The notes under the pieces: model-generated
The model's input: only the letters and a program-made list of their open reading frames with translations
Told to the model about the DNA's origin: nothing
Database searches by the model: none
Program-made: the position numbers and the translations under genes
Origin: JAICJR01 sp036494715
GTDB taxonomy: Bacteria > Actinomycetota > Thermoleophilia > Solirubrobacterales > Thermoleophilaceae
Reading direction: 5' to 3'
DNA length: 64,000 bases
Assembly (NCBI GenBank): GCA_036494715.1
Contig: DASXNY010000016.1
Span: 25,583 to 89,582, forward strand
Shown here: positions 50,559 to 58,299 of the stretch, piece after piece
Layout: each line of letters begins with the position of its first letter
How positions within the stretch are numbered: position 1 is the first letter of the stretch

Positions 50559-51449
50559 ATGTCGAAGTTCCGCATCCAGCCCCATGTGCGACTTCAGGAA
50601 TGGGTGGCCGAGGACCTCGGCTTCTTCACCGACGAGGGCCTCGACTACGAGTTCGAGGCGGTCAGCCTTGCCGGCGCGTCGCGCGTCGATCCCTCGGTGC
50701 GCGCCACCGACTCCGCACCCATCTCGATCCAGAGCGGCGCCTTCGAGGACATGGCCGAGGGCCGCTCCTGCCAGGTCTCGTCCGCCTGCCACTGGGCGGT
50801 CAACGCTGCGGCGTCGACGAGCCACGGGAAGATGTGGGGCAAGGCCTACGCGGTCTGCGAGTCGGGCATCTTCGTCGCGCCCGAGTCGCCTTACGAGCGC
50901 CCGGAGGAGCTGGCGAACGTGCCGGTCGGCGTCGGCTACCACTCGGGCAGCCACTACTCCGCGGTCCAGGCGCTCGAGACGTTCCTCGACCGCTCGCAGA
51001 TCGAGCTCGCCTTCATTGGCCTCCCGTATGACCGCGTGCGCGCGCTGATCAAGCGCGAGGCCGAGGCTGTCAACGTGTTCGGCGCGCAGTACTACGTGCT
51101 CGAGCAGCTCGGCTACCGCAAGCTCGTGGACACCACCTTCCTGATCGGCTTCCTCGTGGCCGAGGAGGCCGCCGGCGAGGACCTCGAGCGCTACTTCCGC
51201 GCGATCCGCCGGGCGCAGCGCGAGATCGACCTCGCGCCCGAGCCCTACAAGCACTACTGGGAGCGCCAGCTGCCCGACGACCTGCGCGAGCTCGTCGACG
51301 TGCGCCGCTTCGGGCCTGGCGAGCGGATCGTGTTCGAGCCCTACACGCGCGAGATGTTCGAGCGCACCCACCGCTGGATGGAGAGCTGGGATCTGTTCGA
51401 TCCGAGCGAGGCGGGGATGTCCAAGTACGAGAGCGCGGTCCTCACGTAG
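50559..51449 (+). CDS. Cytoplasmic ABC-substrate-binding-protein-like (NMT1/THI5-type) protein
   Basis: 296 residues, ATG 50559 with an AGAGGAG SD. The fold resembles periplasmic binding protein type 2 (LQEWVAEDLGFFTDEGLDYE, PEELANVPVGVGYHSGSHYS, LGYRKLVDTTFLIGFLVAEE), but there is no signal peptide or lipobox, and no permease or ATPase is nearby. It may be a soluble enzyme or sensor derived from a binding protein, as THI5 is. It lies upstream of a nitrilase-like gene in the same direction. Its last 109 bases are antisense to a small membrane-protein gene. Confidence 0.75.
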   Translation: MSKFRIQPHVRLQEWVAEDLGFFTDEGLDYEFEAVSLAGASRVDPSVRATDSAPISIQSGAFEDMAEGRSCQVSSACHWAVNAAASTSHGKMWGKAYAVCESGIFVAPESPYERPEELANVPVGVGYHSGSHYSAVQALETFLDRSQIELAFIGLPYDRVRALIKREAEAVNVFGAQYYVLEQLGYRKLVDTTFLIGFLVAEEAAGEDLERYFRAIRRAQREIDLAPEPYKHYWERQLPDDLRELVDVRRFGPGERIVFEPYTREMFERTHRWMESWDLFDPSEAGMSKYESAVLT

Positions 51450-51673
51450 GGCCGAGCGCGCGGCGCGGCCGGAGCGTCGCGCGGCGTGGACTCGTCGACC
51501 GGCTCGCCGGTCTCCGACAGCGTCTGGAGCACCGTGCGGATGACGCCGAGCGTCGTCGTCAGGTGGATCGTCACGGCGACGGCGAGCAGCCACCAGCCGC
51601 CGATCTCGCCGAGCGCCCACACGGCCGCGACCACGATCGCGGTGGCGAACGAGAACACGTAGAGCAACCGCAT
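51341..51673 (-). CDS. Small two-segment membrane protein, hypothetical
   Basis: 110 residues from ATG 51673. Two hydrophobic segments, LLYVFSFATAIVVAAVWALG and WWLLAVAVTIHLTTTLGVIR, are followed by a soluble Pro/Arg-rich tail. The first 75 codons have almost exclusively G/C third positions, supporting coding. The tail overlaps the 3' end of the binding-protein-like gene on the other strand by 109 bases. Function unknown. Confidence 0.55.
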   Translation of the reverse strand: MRLLYVFSFATAIVVAAVWALGEIGGWWLLAVAVTIHLTTTLGVIRTVLQTLSETGEPVDESTPRDAPAAPRARPYVRTALSYLDIPASLGSNRSQLSIQRWVRSNISRV

Positions 51674-51717
51674 GGCCCGAGGCTGGCAGCGCTTCCTAAG
51701 CCGTGGCGAAGACACGG

Positions 51718-51746
51718 TTGACAGCGGGCTTCGCAGCCCAGATGCT
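51718..51746 (+). promoter_or_regulatory. Predicted promoter of the nitrilase-like gene, leaderless arrangement
   Basis: Perfect -35 TTGACA (51718-51723), 17-base spacer and GATGCT (51741-51746), then eight bases to the ATG at 51755. There is no Shine-Dalgarno, so the mRNA would begin at or next to the start codon. Confidence 0.5.
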
Positions 51747-51754
51747 GCGCACTG

Positions 51755-52834
51755 ATGCCCGAGCCGTACCAGGCGATCGGACTCGTTCCCACGATGTGGG
51801 GGATCCGCCGGCGCGACGAGATCGCCAAGAACCTCGACCACATCGAGCACCTCACCAAGGCCGCATTCTGGCTCGGCGGGCTCGACCAGCCGGTGCGCCT
51901 CGTGGCCGTCCCCGAGGGCGCGCTGCAGGGCTTCACCGACGAGGTGATGGACCTCGACCACGAGCACTACGCGCGCGAGTGCGCGATCGACATCCCCGGC
52001 CCCGAGACCGAGCGCCTCGGCCAGCTCGCACGCAAGTGGGACATCTTCGTCATGGCCCAGGCCAAGGCGCGCCATCCCGAGTTCCCCGGCCGCTTCTTCA
52101 ACGTCGGCTTCGTGATCGACCCGGACGGCGAAGTGATCCTGCGCCACCACAAGCTCGTGCCGCTCCTGCCGGTCGAGCACTCGCTGACGCCGCACAACGT
52201 CTGGGACCGCTGGGTCGAGCTCTACGGCGAGAACCTCGACGCCTTCTATCCGGTCGTCGACACCGAGATCGGCCGGCTCGGGATCATGATGGCCAACGAG
52301 GGCTCCTATCCGGAGAACGCGCGTGGGCTGGCGATGAACGGCGCCGAGGTGGTGTACCGCGCCTCGTTCCCGCACCGGGCGAGCGACGCCTTCGTCGTCC
52401 AGACGCGCGCGCGGGCGCTCGACAACAACATCTACGTGATCGCGCCGAACCTCGGCACCTACTACCTCACAGTCGACTCGGAGACCCCGATCGACGCCTT
52501 CGGCGGCCACTCGCTGATCGCCGACCACCAGGGCCGCGTGGTGGGCGAGCTCAGCTACAGCGGAGCGTCGTCGTGGGTGGCGGGCACGATCGACATCGAC
52601 GCGCTGCGCCGCTTCCGCACGAACTCACGCTGGGGCAACTGGATGAAGGACCTCACCACCGAGCAGTACCGGCTGATCTACGAGCAGGAGATCTACCCCA
52701 AGAACATCTATCTCGAGCACAAGCCCCACGACCACGACGGCTACCGCGAGAACGTGCTCGAGCCGCAGATCCAGAAGCTCGAGGAGCGCGGCATTTACGC
52801 GCCCTCGCCGGACCGGACGAGCGCCGCCGGCTGA
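51755..52834 (+). CDS. Nitrilase-superfamily protein with catalytic Cys replaced by Ala
   Basis: 359 residues. The carbon-nitrogen hydrolase fold shows Glu in VAVPEGALQGF and Lys in LRHHKLVPLLPVEH, two members of the Glu-Lys-Cys triad. The nucleophile strand, which in aliphatic amidases reads CDDGNYPE, is ANEGSYPENARGLA, so the Cys position is Ala (codon GCC). Structural motifs elsewhere are intact (RALDNNIYVIAPNLG, GGHSLIADHQGRVVGE). It therefore cannot use the usual thioester mechanism; it may be a binding protein or use another chemistry. It pairs with the binding-protein-like gene upstream. Confidence 0.82.
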   Translation: MPEPYQAIGLVPTMWGIRRRDEIAKNLDHIEHLTKAAFWLGGLDQPVRLVAVPEGALQGFTDEVMDLDHEHYARECAIDIPGPETERLGQLARKWDIFVMAQAKARHPEFPGRFFNVGFVIDPDGEVILRHHKLVPLLPVEHSLTPHNVWDRWVELYGENLDAFYPVVDTEIGRLGIMMANEGSYPENARGLAMNGAEVVYRASFPHRASDAFVVQTRARALDNNIYVIAPNLGTYYLTVDSETPIDAFGGHSLIADHQGRVVGELSYSGASSWVAGTIDIDALRRFRTNSRWGNWMKDLTTEQYRLIYEQEIYPKNIYLEHKPHDHDGYRENVLEPQIQKLEERGIYAPSPDRTSAAG

Positions 52835-52838
52835 CGCC

Positions 52839-53504
52839 TCAGGCCACTCGCTCGAGCTCCTCTTCGAGCTTGCGCAGTCGCAGGTGCCGCAGCGGCGACT
52901 TGGATGTGTGGCCGCTGCGCAGCGTCGCCGCGGCGCACACGAAGAAGCAGATAGCGCCGAGACAGGTGTTCCAGTTCGCGGCGGCCAGGTCGAGCATCGA
53001 CCCACTGGATGGCACGACATAGCCGGCCACGGCCGAGAAGCCGAAGAAGATGCAGCCCAGCAGGTTCACGGAGGGCTCCCACCAACCGTGGCCGCCACGC
53101 GCCGGCAGCCAGCCATGGCGGGCCGACGCCCGGTAGGCGATCGCGCCGGAGATCAGGAACATCACAGAGCCGAAGGCGTCCGGCCGCCAGACCAGGCGGT
53201 TGTAGTGAGGGTTGGAGAGCTCGGTGTGGAGCGCCTGGTAGGTGGTCACGTTGAAGAACAGCGTGCCGATCGACTGGATCCACGCCGCCCGCCAGTTGCC
53301 CCGCCCGAGGCCGGCGGAACGCCGCGTGGGAAACGCGAGCCACACCTGCAGCGCGCCACCGGCCGTGAAGAGAATCGAGCCGGCGAAGAACGTGACGCCG
53401 TCCGCCTTCGGGCCCACGAGGTTCACGTAACCCGGAAACGGGCCGACGAGGAAGCAGAGCGAGCCGAGCGCGAAGCAGAGCGCCATCCAGCGCGCGCGAC
53501 TCAC
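52839..53504 (-). CDS. Multispan membrane protein, YrhK-domain-like
   Basis: 221 residues with about six membrane segments (MALCFALGSLCFLVGPFPGY, GVTFFAGSILFTAGGALQVW, SVNLLGCIFFGFSAVAGYVV, CLGAICFFVCAAATL) and a charged coiled tail RLRKLEEELERVA. The paired segment with FFAGSILFTxG is typical of YrhK-like proteins. Function unknown. Ends five bases after the convergent nitrilase-like gene; the next gene is co-oriented ten bases upstream. Confidence 0.75.
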   Translation of the reverse strand: MSRARWMALCFALGSLCFLVGPFPGYVNLVGPKADGVTFFAGSILFTAGGALQVWLAFPTRRSAGLGRGNWRAAWIQSIGTLFFNVTTYQALHTELSNPHYNRLVWRPDAFGSVMFLISGAIAYRASARHGWLPARGGHGWWEPSVNLLGCIFFGFSAVAGYVVPSSGSMLDLAAANWNTCLGAICFFVCAAATLRSGHTSKSPLRHLRLRKLEEELERVA

Positions 53505-53514
53505 TGCTGGATTC

Positions 53515-53973
53515 TCACATCCGCCTGAGGCGGTCGTCGACCGTGGCGAGCGCGGTCACGTAGGCGAGGTGCGTGCCCACGCTGGTGGCGAATACGTCGC
53601 GGGGCCAGCGCCACGGGGTCGGGGTGCGGCCGAGCAATGGGAAGAGGGTGAATGTCGCGGTCATCAGCGTCGTGGCGAACGCGGCGGCGGCCCACGGCTC
53701 GTCCAGGCGCCTCCGCAGGATGCCGTGCCAGATCCCGAAGGCCGAGCCGTAGCCCCAGCGCAGCAACAGGCCGAGATCCTCGTCCTCGCGGTCGGTCACG
53801 CGGGAGAGGTGCAGGATGTTCGCGACGATCTTGCCGGGCACGAGGCTGTCGTCGTAGTCGAGCTGGCCGCGGTGCCTGGGGCGCAGCCGGCGTTCGCTGC
53901 CGTATGCAAGCGTCAGCGCGGCAGTTCCCGCACTGCCGGCGATCACACTTCGGAGTGGCCAGGGCACATTCAT
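53515..53973 (-). CDS. Hypothetical integral membrane protein
   Basis: 152 residues from ATG 53973; ATG 54021 would add 16 less hydrophobic residues. Weakly hydrophobic segments occur at the N-terminus (SVIAGSAGTAALTLAYG), at FATTLMTATFTLFPLLG and near FATSVGTHLAYVTALATV. A central charged region HLSRVTDREDEDLGLLLRWG is distinctive. It resembles DUF1440-type membrane proteins only loosely. Likely co-transcribed with the YrhK-like gene; divergent from the CLC gene. Confidence 0.6.
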   Translation of the reverse strand: MNVPWPLRSVIAGSAGTAALTLAYGSERRLRPRHRGQLDYDDSLVPGKIVANILHLSRVTDREDEDLGLLLRWGYGSAFGIWHGILRRRLDEPWAAAAFATTLMTATFTLFPLLGRTPTPWRWPRDVFATSVGTHLAYVTALATVDDRLRRM

Positions 53974-54068
53974 CTCGGCTGTCCAGTTGATCGAAGCTCG
54001 CCCAAGGCGTAGGCGCATCATCCGAACCGGGTGAGTCGGACCCGGCGAGACGCACCTAAGGTGCGCGC

Positions 54069-55487
54069 ATGGCCGACGCCGCCAGCTCGCCGGCTGACCC
54101 CAGCACGGGCATCGCGAGCAAGCGCTTCCTGGCCCTGCTCGTCCTGGCCGGGATCGTCGGCGTGGTGGTGTCGTTCGCCGCCTGGGGCTTCCTGGAGCTC
54201 GTGCACCAGATCCAGGTGGGCGTCTTTCAGGGCCTGCCGAAGGACCTCGGCTTCGACAGCACGCCGCGCTGGTGGTACCTGCCGGTGCTCGCTATCGCGG
54301 GGGTCATAGTGGCCTTCGCCATCACGCGCCTGCCTGGCGGTGGCGGCCACTCGCCGGCGCACGGGCTGAGCATGTCGCGCATCCTCCCCTCCGCGCTTCC
54401 CGGCGTGATTCTCGCCGGCCTCGCCGGCATCGGGCTCGGACTCGTGATCGGCCCGGAGGCGCCGCTGATCGCACTCGGCGGCGGGCTCGGCCTGCTCGCC
54501 GTGCAGCTGGTCAAGAAGGACGCGCCAGACGAGGTCGGGGCGGTGATGGCCGCCGCCGGGACGTTCGCGGCGCTGTCGCTGATCTTCGCGTCCCCGCTGA
54601 TCGCCGCCGTGCTGCTGATCGAGGCCGCGGGCCTCGGCGGCCGGCGGCTCAACCTCGTCCTGATCCCGGGTCTGCTCGCGGCCGGGATCGGCTCGCTGAT
54701 CTCGATTGGCATGGGCTCGTGGACCGGGCTCAGCACGAGCGCCTACGCGCTCGGCCCGCTCACGCTGCCGGCCTTCGCTCGTCCCGATGTCACCGACTTC
54801 CTGTGGACCGCGCCGTTCGCCGCGGCGGTGGCGCTCGGGACGTTCGTGATCTTCCGGCTGGCACTCGCCGTCGAGCCGCTGGTCACGCCGCGCCCCTTCC
54901 TCTTTCTCCCCGCGATCGGGCTCGTGGTCGCAGGCCTCGCGATCGCGTTCACCTACGCCACCGACAAGGGGGCGAGCGAGGTGCTCTTCTCGGGCCAGGA
55001 TCAGCTGCCCGGCCTAGCGAGCAACGCCGCCTCGTGGTCGCTCGGGGCGCTTGCACTGCTGATCCTGCTCAAGGGCATCGGCTACGCGCTGTCGCTGTCT
55101 GGTTTCCGCGGTGGCCCGACCTTCCCCGCGATGTTCCTCGGTGCCGCCGCCGGGCTGATGGCGAGCCACCTGCCGGGCTTCGAGGTCACCCCCGCGGTGG
55201 CGGTCGGGATGGGCGCCGGCGTGGTGGCGGTGCTGCGCCTGCCGCTGTCGGCCGTGGTGCTCGGGGTGGTGCTCACGGACCGCTCCGGCCCGGGCTCGGC
55301 GCCGCTCGTGATCTTCGGCGTCGTTGTGGCGTACATCGCCACGGTGGCGCTGTCGCGGGCTCAGACCTCCGAGCCCGTCACCGCCACCTCGCCGTCGCGT
55401 GCGGCGGGCGCGGACGGCGGCTCGTCCAGCTCCTCTGAGCCGTCTCCCCAGTCGATACGGGCGACGTCCGAGCGGTCGAGCACCTGA
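54069..55487 (+). CDS. CLC-family chloride channel/antiporter-like protein
   Basis: 472 residues with 10-12 membrane segments. The CLC filter motifs are recognisable but altered: GGGHSPAHG in place of GSGIP, VIGPEAPLIALGGGLG in place of GREGP, and GGPTFPAMFLGAAAGL corresponding to GxFxP. ILLKGIGYALSLSG precedes the last. Anion selectivity or coupling may differ from chloride. The last 40 residues (Ser/Pro-rich, no membrane segment) are encoded over the antisense end of the NDH-2 gene, a 127-base overlap, and look recently acquired. Confidence 0.88.
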   Translation: MADAASSPADPSTGIASKRFLALLVLAGIVGVVVSFAAWGFLELVHQIQVGVFQGLPKDLGFDSTPRWWYLPVLAIAGVIVAFAITRLPGGGGHSPAHGLSMSRILPSALPGVILAGLAGIGLGLVIGPEAPLIALGGGLGLLAVQLVKKDAPDEVGAVMAAAGTFAALSLIFASPLIAAVLLIEAAGLGGRRLNLVLIPGLLAAGIGSLISIGMGSWTGLSTSAYALGPLTLPAFARPDVTDFLWTAPFAAAVALGTFVIFRLALAVEPLVTPRPFLFLPAIGLVVAGLAIAFTYATDKGASEVLFSGQDQLPGLASNAASWSLGALALLILLKGIGYALSLSGFRGGPTFPAMFLGAAAGLMASHLPGFEVTPAVAVGMGAGVVAVLRLPLSAVVLGVVLTDRSGPGSAPLVIFGVVVAYIATVALSRAQTSEPVTATSPSRAAGADGGSSSSSEPSPQSIRATSERSST

Positions 55488-56725
55488 GGCCCGTGGCTCT
55501 TGCCGAAGTAGTCCCAACCCCAGGAGACGAACGCGTCGATCCGGTTGCGAACGCCGGTCAGCAGCATCGCGTGCACTCCCAGCCAGGCCGAGAACGCCAC
55601 CACGCCGTGCAGCTCGTGCCGGTGGGCACCCACCTCGGCCACCGCTGAGCCACGTCCGATCATCGCCATGATTCCCTTGTCGTGATAGTGGAACGGCTTG
55701 CGGTGCTCGCCGGCGAAGTCCGCCAGGACGTTACGAGCGGCGCAGTCGCCGCTCTGCGCGGCCACGGACCCGAGCTGGGGGTGCGAGTTGCCGTCGGGGC
55801 TTGGGATGTTGGCCGCGTCGCCGATCGCGTAGACGCCGGGTAGATCCGCCACGCTCAGGTCGGGCTGGACGTCGATCCTCCCGCCGCGACCCTGAGGGAG
55901 CCCCGCGGTGGTGGCCACGGCGGGCGCCTTGATGCCGCCGCCCCACACGACGCAGTGCGTCTTGATCACGGTGCCGTCGGCCAGGGTGACGGTGCTGGGT
56001 CCGATCTCCGATACCGCCGAGCCGAGGTGCATGCGCACCCCCTTGCGGTGGAGCACCTTCGACACGTAGTCGTGAGCCTTGTCCGAGAAGGGCGCCAGGA
56101 GCGTCGGGCCGAGGTCCACGATGTGCACCTGCGCGGCCGTGACGGCGAGGTCGTGGTACTCGGCGGTCATGGTCTCGCTGATCATGTCCGCCAGCGCGCC
56201 GGCGGTCTCCACGCCGGTCGGTCCGCCGCCGACGATCACGAAGTTGAGCGCGCCGTGCTCGACGAGGGCGGGATCGCGGTCGGCGTCCTCGAACGCCGCG
56301 ATGATCCGCGAGCGCAGCCGCTGTGCGTCGCGGACGGAATAGAGCGGAAAGGCGTGCATCTCGGCGCCCTTCGTGCCGAAGAAGTTGGGCTGCGAGCCTG
56401 CCGCCAGCACCACCACGTCGCCCGTGAAGCGCTGGCCATCCGCGGTGACGACGGTGTGCGTGGAGGGGTCGATCGACGCCACCTCGGCGAGCTTCACGTC
56501 GACGTTCTCCTTGTCGGCGAAGATCCTGCGCAGCGAGTACGCGATGTCGCTCGACGCGAGCTGGGCCGTAGCCACCTGGTAGAGCAGTGGCTGGAACTGG
56601 TGGTAGTTGTTGCGGTCGATCAGCGTCACGTGGACGCTGTCGTCGTCAGCAAGGCGCTTCGCACACGCCACGCCGGCGAAGCCGCCGCCGACGACGATCA
56701 CGTGATGCTCTGCCGCGCCGCTCAT
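55361..56725 (-). CDS. Type II NADH dehydrogenase (NDH-2-like flavoprotein)
   Basis: 454 residues from ATG 56725. FAD motif VIVVGGGFAGVACAKRLA, quinone-site-like NNYHQFQPLLYQVATAQL, NADH motif FVIVGGGPTGVETAGALAD, and YAIGDAANIPSP for FAD ribityl binding. A C-terminal amphipathic region (FSAWLGVHAMLLTGVRNRID) suits membrane attachment. It oxidises NADH and reduces menaquinone without pumping protons. It is the last gene of a four-gene overlapping operon, so it could re-oxidise cofactor reduced upstream in that pathway. Confidence 0.92.
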   Translation of the reverse strand: MSGAAEHHVIVVGGGFAGVACAKRLADDDSVHVTLIDRNNYHQFQPLLYQVATAQLASSDIAYSLRRIFADKENVDVKLAEVASIDPSTHTVVTADGQRFTGDVVVLAAGSQPNFFGTKGAEMHAFPLYSVRDAQRLRSRIIAAFEDADRDPALVEHGALNFVIVGGGPTGVETAGALADMISETMTAEYHDLAVTAAQVHIVDLGPTLLAPFSDKAHDYVSKVLHRKGVRMHLGSAVSEIGPSTVTLADGTVIKTHCVVWGGGIKAPAVATTAGLPQGRGGRIDVQPDLSVADLPGVYAIGDAANIPSPDGNSHPQLGSVAAQSGDCAARNVLADFAGEHRKPFHYHDKGIMAMIGRGSAVAEVGAHRHELHGVVAFSAWLGVHAMLLTGVRNRIDAFVSWGWDYFGKSHGPQVLDRSDVARIDWGDGSEELDEPPSAPAARDGEVAVTGSEV

Positions 56726-58299
56726 GCCGTCGCCTCCACCGTCGCGGTGGCGCTCAGCCGCTCCTTGAGGTGGTCGCCGACCCGGAGCGCGTTGGCCATC
56801 GCGGTCAGCGCCGGGTTCACGGCTCCGATGCTCGGGAAGAAGCTCGTGTCGACGACGTAGAGGTTGTCGACCTCGTGCGCCCGGCAATCCTGGTTGAGCA
56901 CGGACGTGGCCGCGTGGTCGCCGAAGCGGCAAGTGCCCGCCTGGTGCGCCACGCCCGCCACCGGGATCTCGTTCTTGAGGTACGCGTGGTGGCCGAGCAG
57001 GTGGTCGTGGTGCATGCCCAGATGGCCGAGCATCGACTTGAGCTGGTGGTAGAGGCGCCCCTTCGGCTCGTCGTTCGAGGCGGTGTAGCTGATCGAGAGC
57101 CGGCCGTCCGGGCGCAGCGTCACGCGGTTGTCGGCGCGCGGCAGGTCCTCGGTCGAGAGCCAGAAGTCCACCGCGTGCTCGGCGACGTCCCGCAGGGTCC
57201 AGGACGGCGCGAACTTGGTCTCGCCGGGCTTCTCGCCGCGGAACATCCCGGCCTGGGACTTGCCCACCATCTGGATGTTGCCCATCGGGAAGTCGAAGTC
57301 CTTGCCCCCGAAGTAGAAGTCGTTCAGGCCGAGCGTCTTCTGGAAGACCGTCGTGTTCTTCTCACGCGAGAGCGCGAGCACGGCCTGGCTGTTGTGGAAC
57401 ATGTAGTTGCGTCCCACCTGGTCGGACGCGTTGGCGAGCCCGGCCGGGTGTGCCGCGGTGGCGGACGCGAGCAGCAGCTTCGCGCTGTTGGCGGCGCCGC
57501 AGGAGACCACCACGATGTCGCCCGTGTAGGTCTCGCGCTGCCCGTCGCGGTTCACGATCACCTCGGTCACCTCGGTGCCCGCCGCGCTCGTCTCGAGTCG
57601 CACCACTTCGGAGTTCGTCAGCAACGTGACGTTGTCCCACTCGAGCGCGGGACGCACGCTCACCACCTCGGCGTCCGACTTGGCGTGGACGACGCAGGGG
57701 AAGCCGTCGCAGTTGTCGCAGCGCACGCAGCGGCTGAAGGGCATGTTCGTCTCGTCGAGCATCACGCCGCAGGGCGCGTGGAACGGATGCAGCCCCGCGG
57801 CCTCGAGGTCGTCCGAGAGCTGCTGGATGCGCGGCTCGTGCGACACCGCGGGGAACGGATAGGGCGCGCTCGCGGGAGGCTCCGTCGGATCCTCGCCGCG
57901 GGCGCCATGCACCTGGTAGAGCGCCTCGGCCTGGGTGTAATAGGGCTCCATCTCGTCGTACGAGATCGGCCACGCGGGCGACACGCCGTCGTGGTGCTGC
58001 AGCTCGCCGAAGTCCTCCTTGCGCAACCGGTAGAGCGCGGCGCCGTAGAGCTTGGTGGCGCCGCCCACGTAGTAGTGGACCTGCGGCTGGAAGGCCGAGC
58101 CGTCGCTGTAGTACCAGGTGTCGGGGGAGATGTAGCGGCCGTCCACGAACACGTCGGCGCATTGCCAGTTCTGCGGCTCGCGCGGCAGCCAGTCGCCGCG
58201 TTCGAGCAGCAGGATGCGCTTGCCGGTCGGGGCCAGGTGGCGAACCAGCGTGCCGCCGCCGGCTCCGCTGCCGATCACGATTACGTCGTAGGCGCTCAC
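56722..58299 (-). CDS. GMC-family oxidoreductase with Cys cluster
   Basis: 525 residues from GTG 58299. The FAD motif is VIVIGSGAGGGTLVRHLA; the GMC core includes YYVGGATKLYGAALYRLR and the C-terminal HQAGTCRFGDHAATSVLNQD and GAVNPALTAMANALR. Unusually for classic GMC enzymes there is a Cys-rich motif RCVRCDNCDGFPC near residue 195, seen in gluconate/glucoside dehydrogenase-like bacterial relatives. It should oxidise a sugar or polyol alcohol. Coupled by GTGA to the GH15 gene and ATGA to NDH-2, suggesting electrons go to the respiratory chain. Confidence 0.9.
   Translation of the reverse strand: MSAYDVIVIGSGAGGGTLVRHLAPTGKRILLLERGDWLPREPQNWQCADVFVDGRYISPDTWYYSDGSAFQPQVHYYVGGATKLYGAALYRLRKEDFGELQHHDGVSPAWPISYDEMEPYYTQAEALYQVHGARGEDPTEPPASAPYPFPAVSHEPRIQQLSDDLEAAGLHPFHAPCGVMLDETNMPFSRCVRCDNCDGFPCVVHAKSDAEVVSVRPALEWDNVTLLTNSEVVRLETSAAGTEVTEVIVNRDGQRETYTGDIVVVSCGAANSAKLLLASATAAHPAGLANASDQVGRNYMFHNSQAVLALSREKNTTVFQKTLGLNDFYFGGKDFDFPMGNIQMVGKSQAGMFRGEKPGETKFAPSWTLRDVAEHAVDFWLSTEDLPRADNRVTLRPDGRLSISYTASNDEPKGRLYHQLKSMLGHLGMHHDHLLGHHAYLKNEIPVAGVAHQAGTCRFGDHAATSVLNQDCRAHEVDNLYVVDTSFFPSIGAVNPALTAMANALRVGDHLKERLSATATVEATA

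Noticed and set aside
51674..52528. Minus-strand frame extending the small membrane protein upstream
   Set aside because: It lies antisense to the nitrilase-like gene and has shadow composition; only the part from ATG 51673 looks coding.
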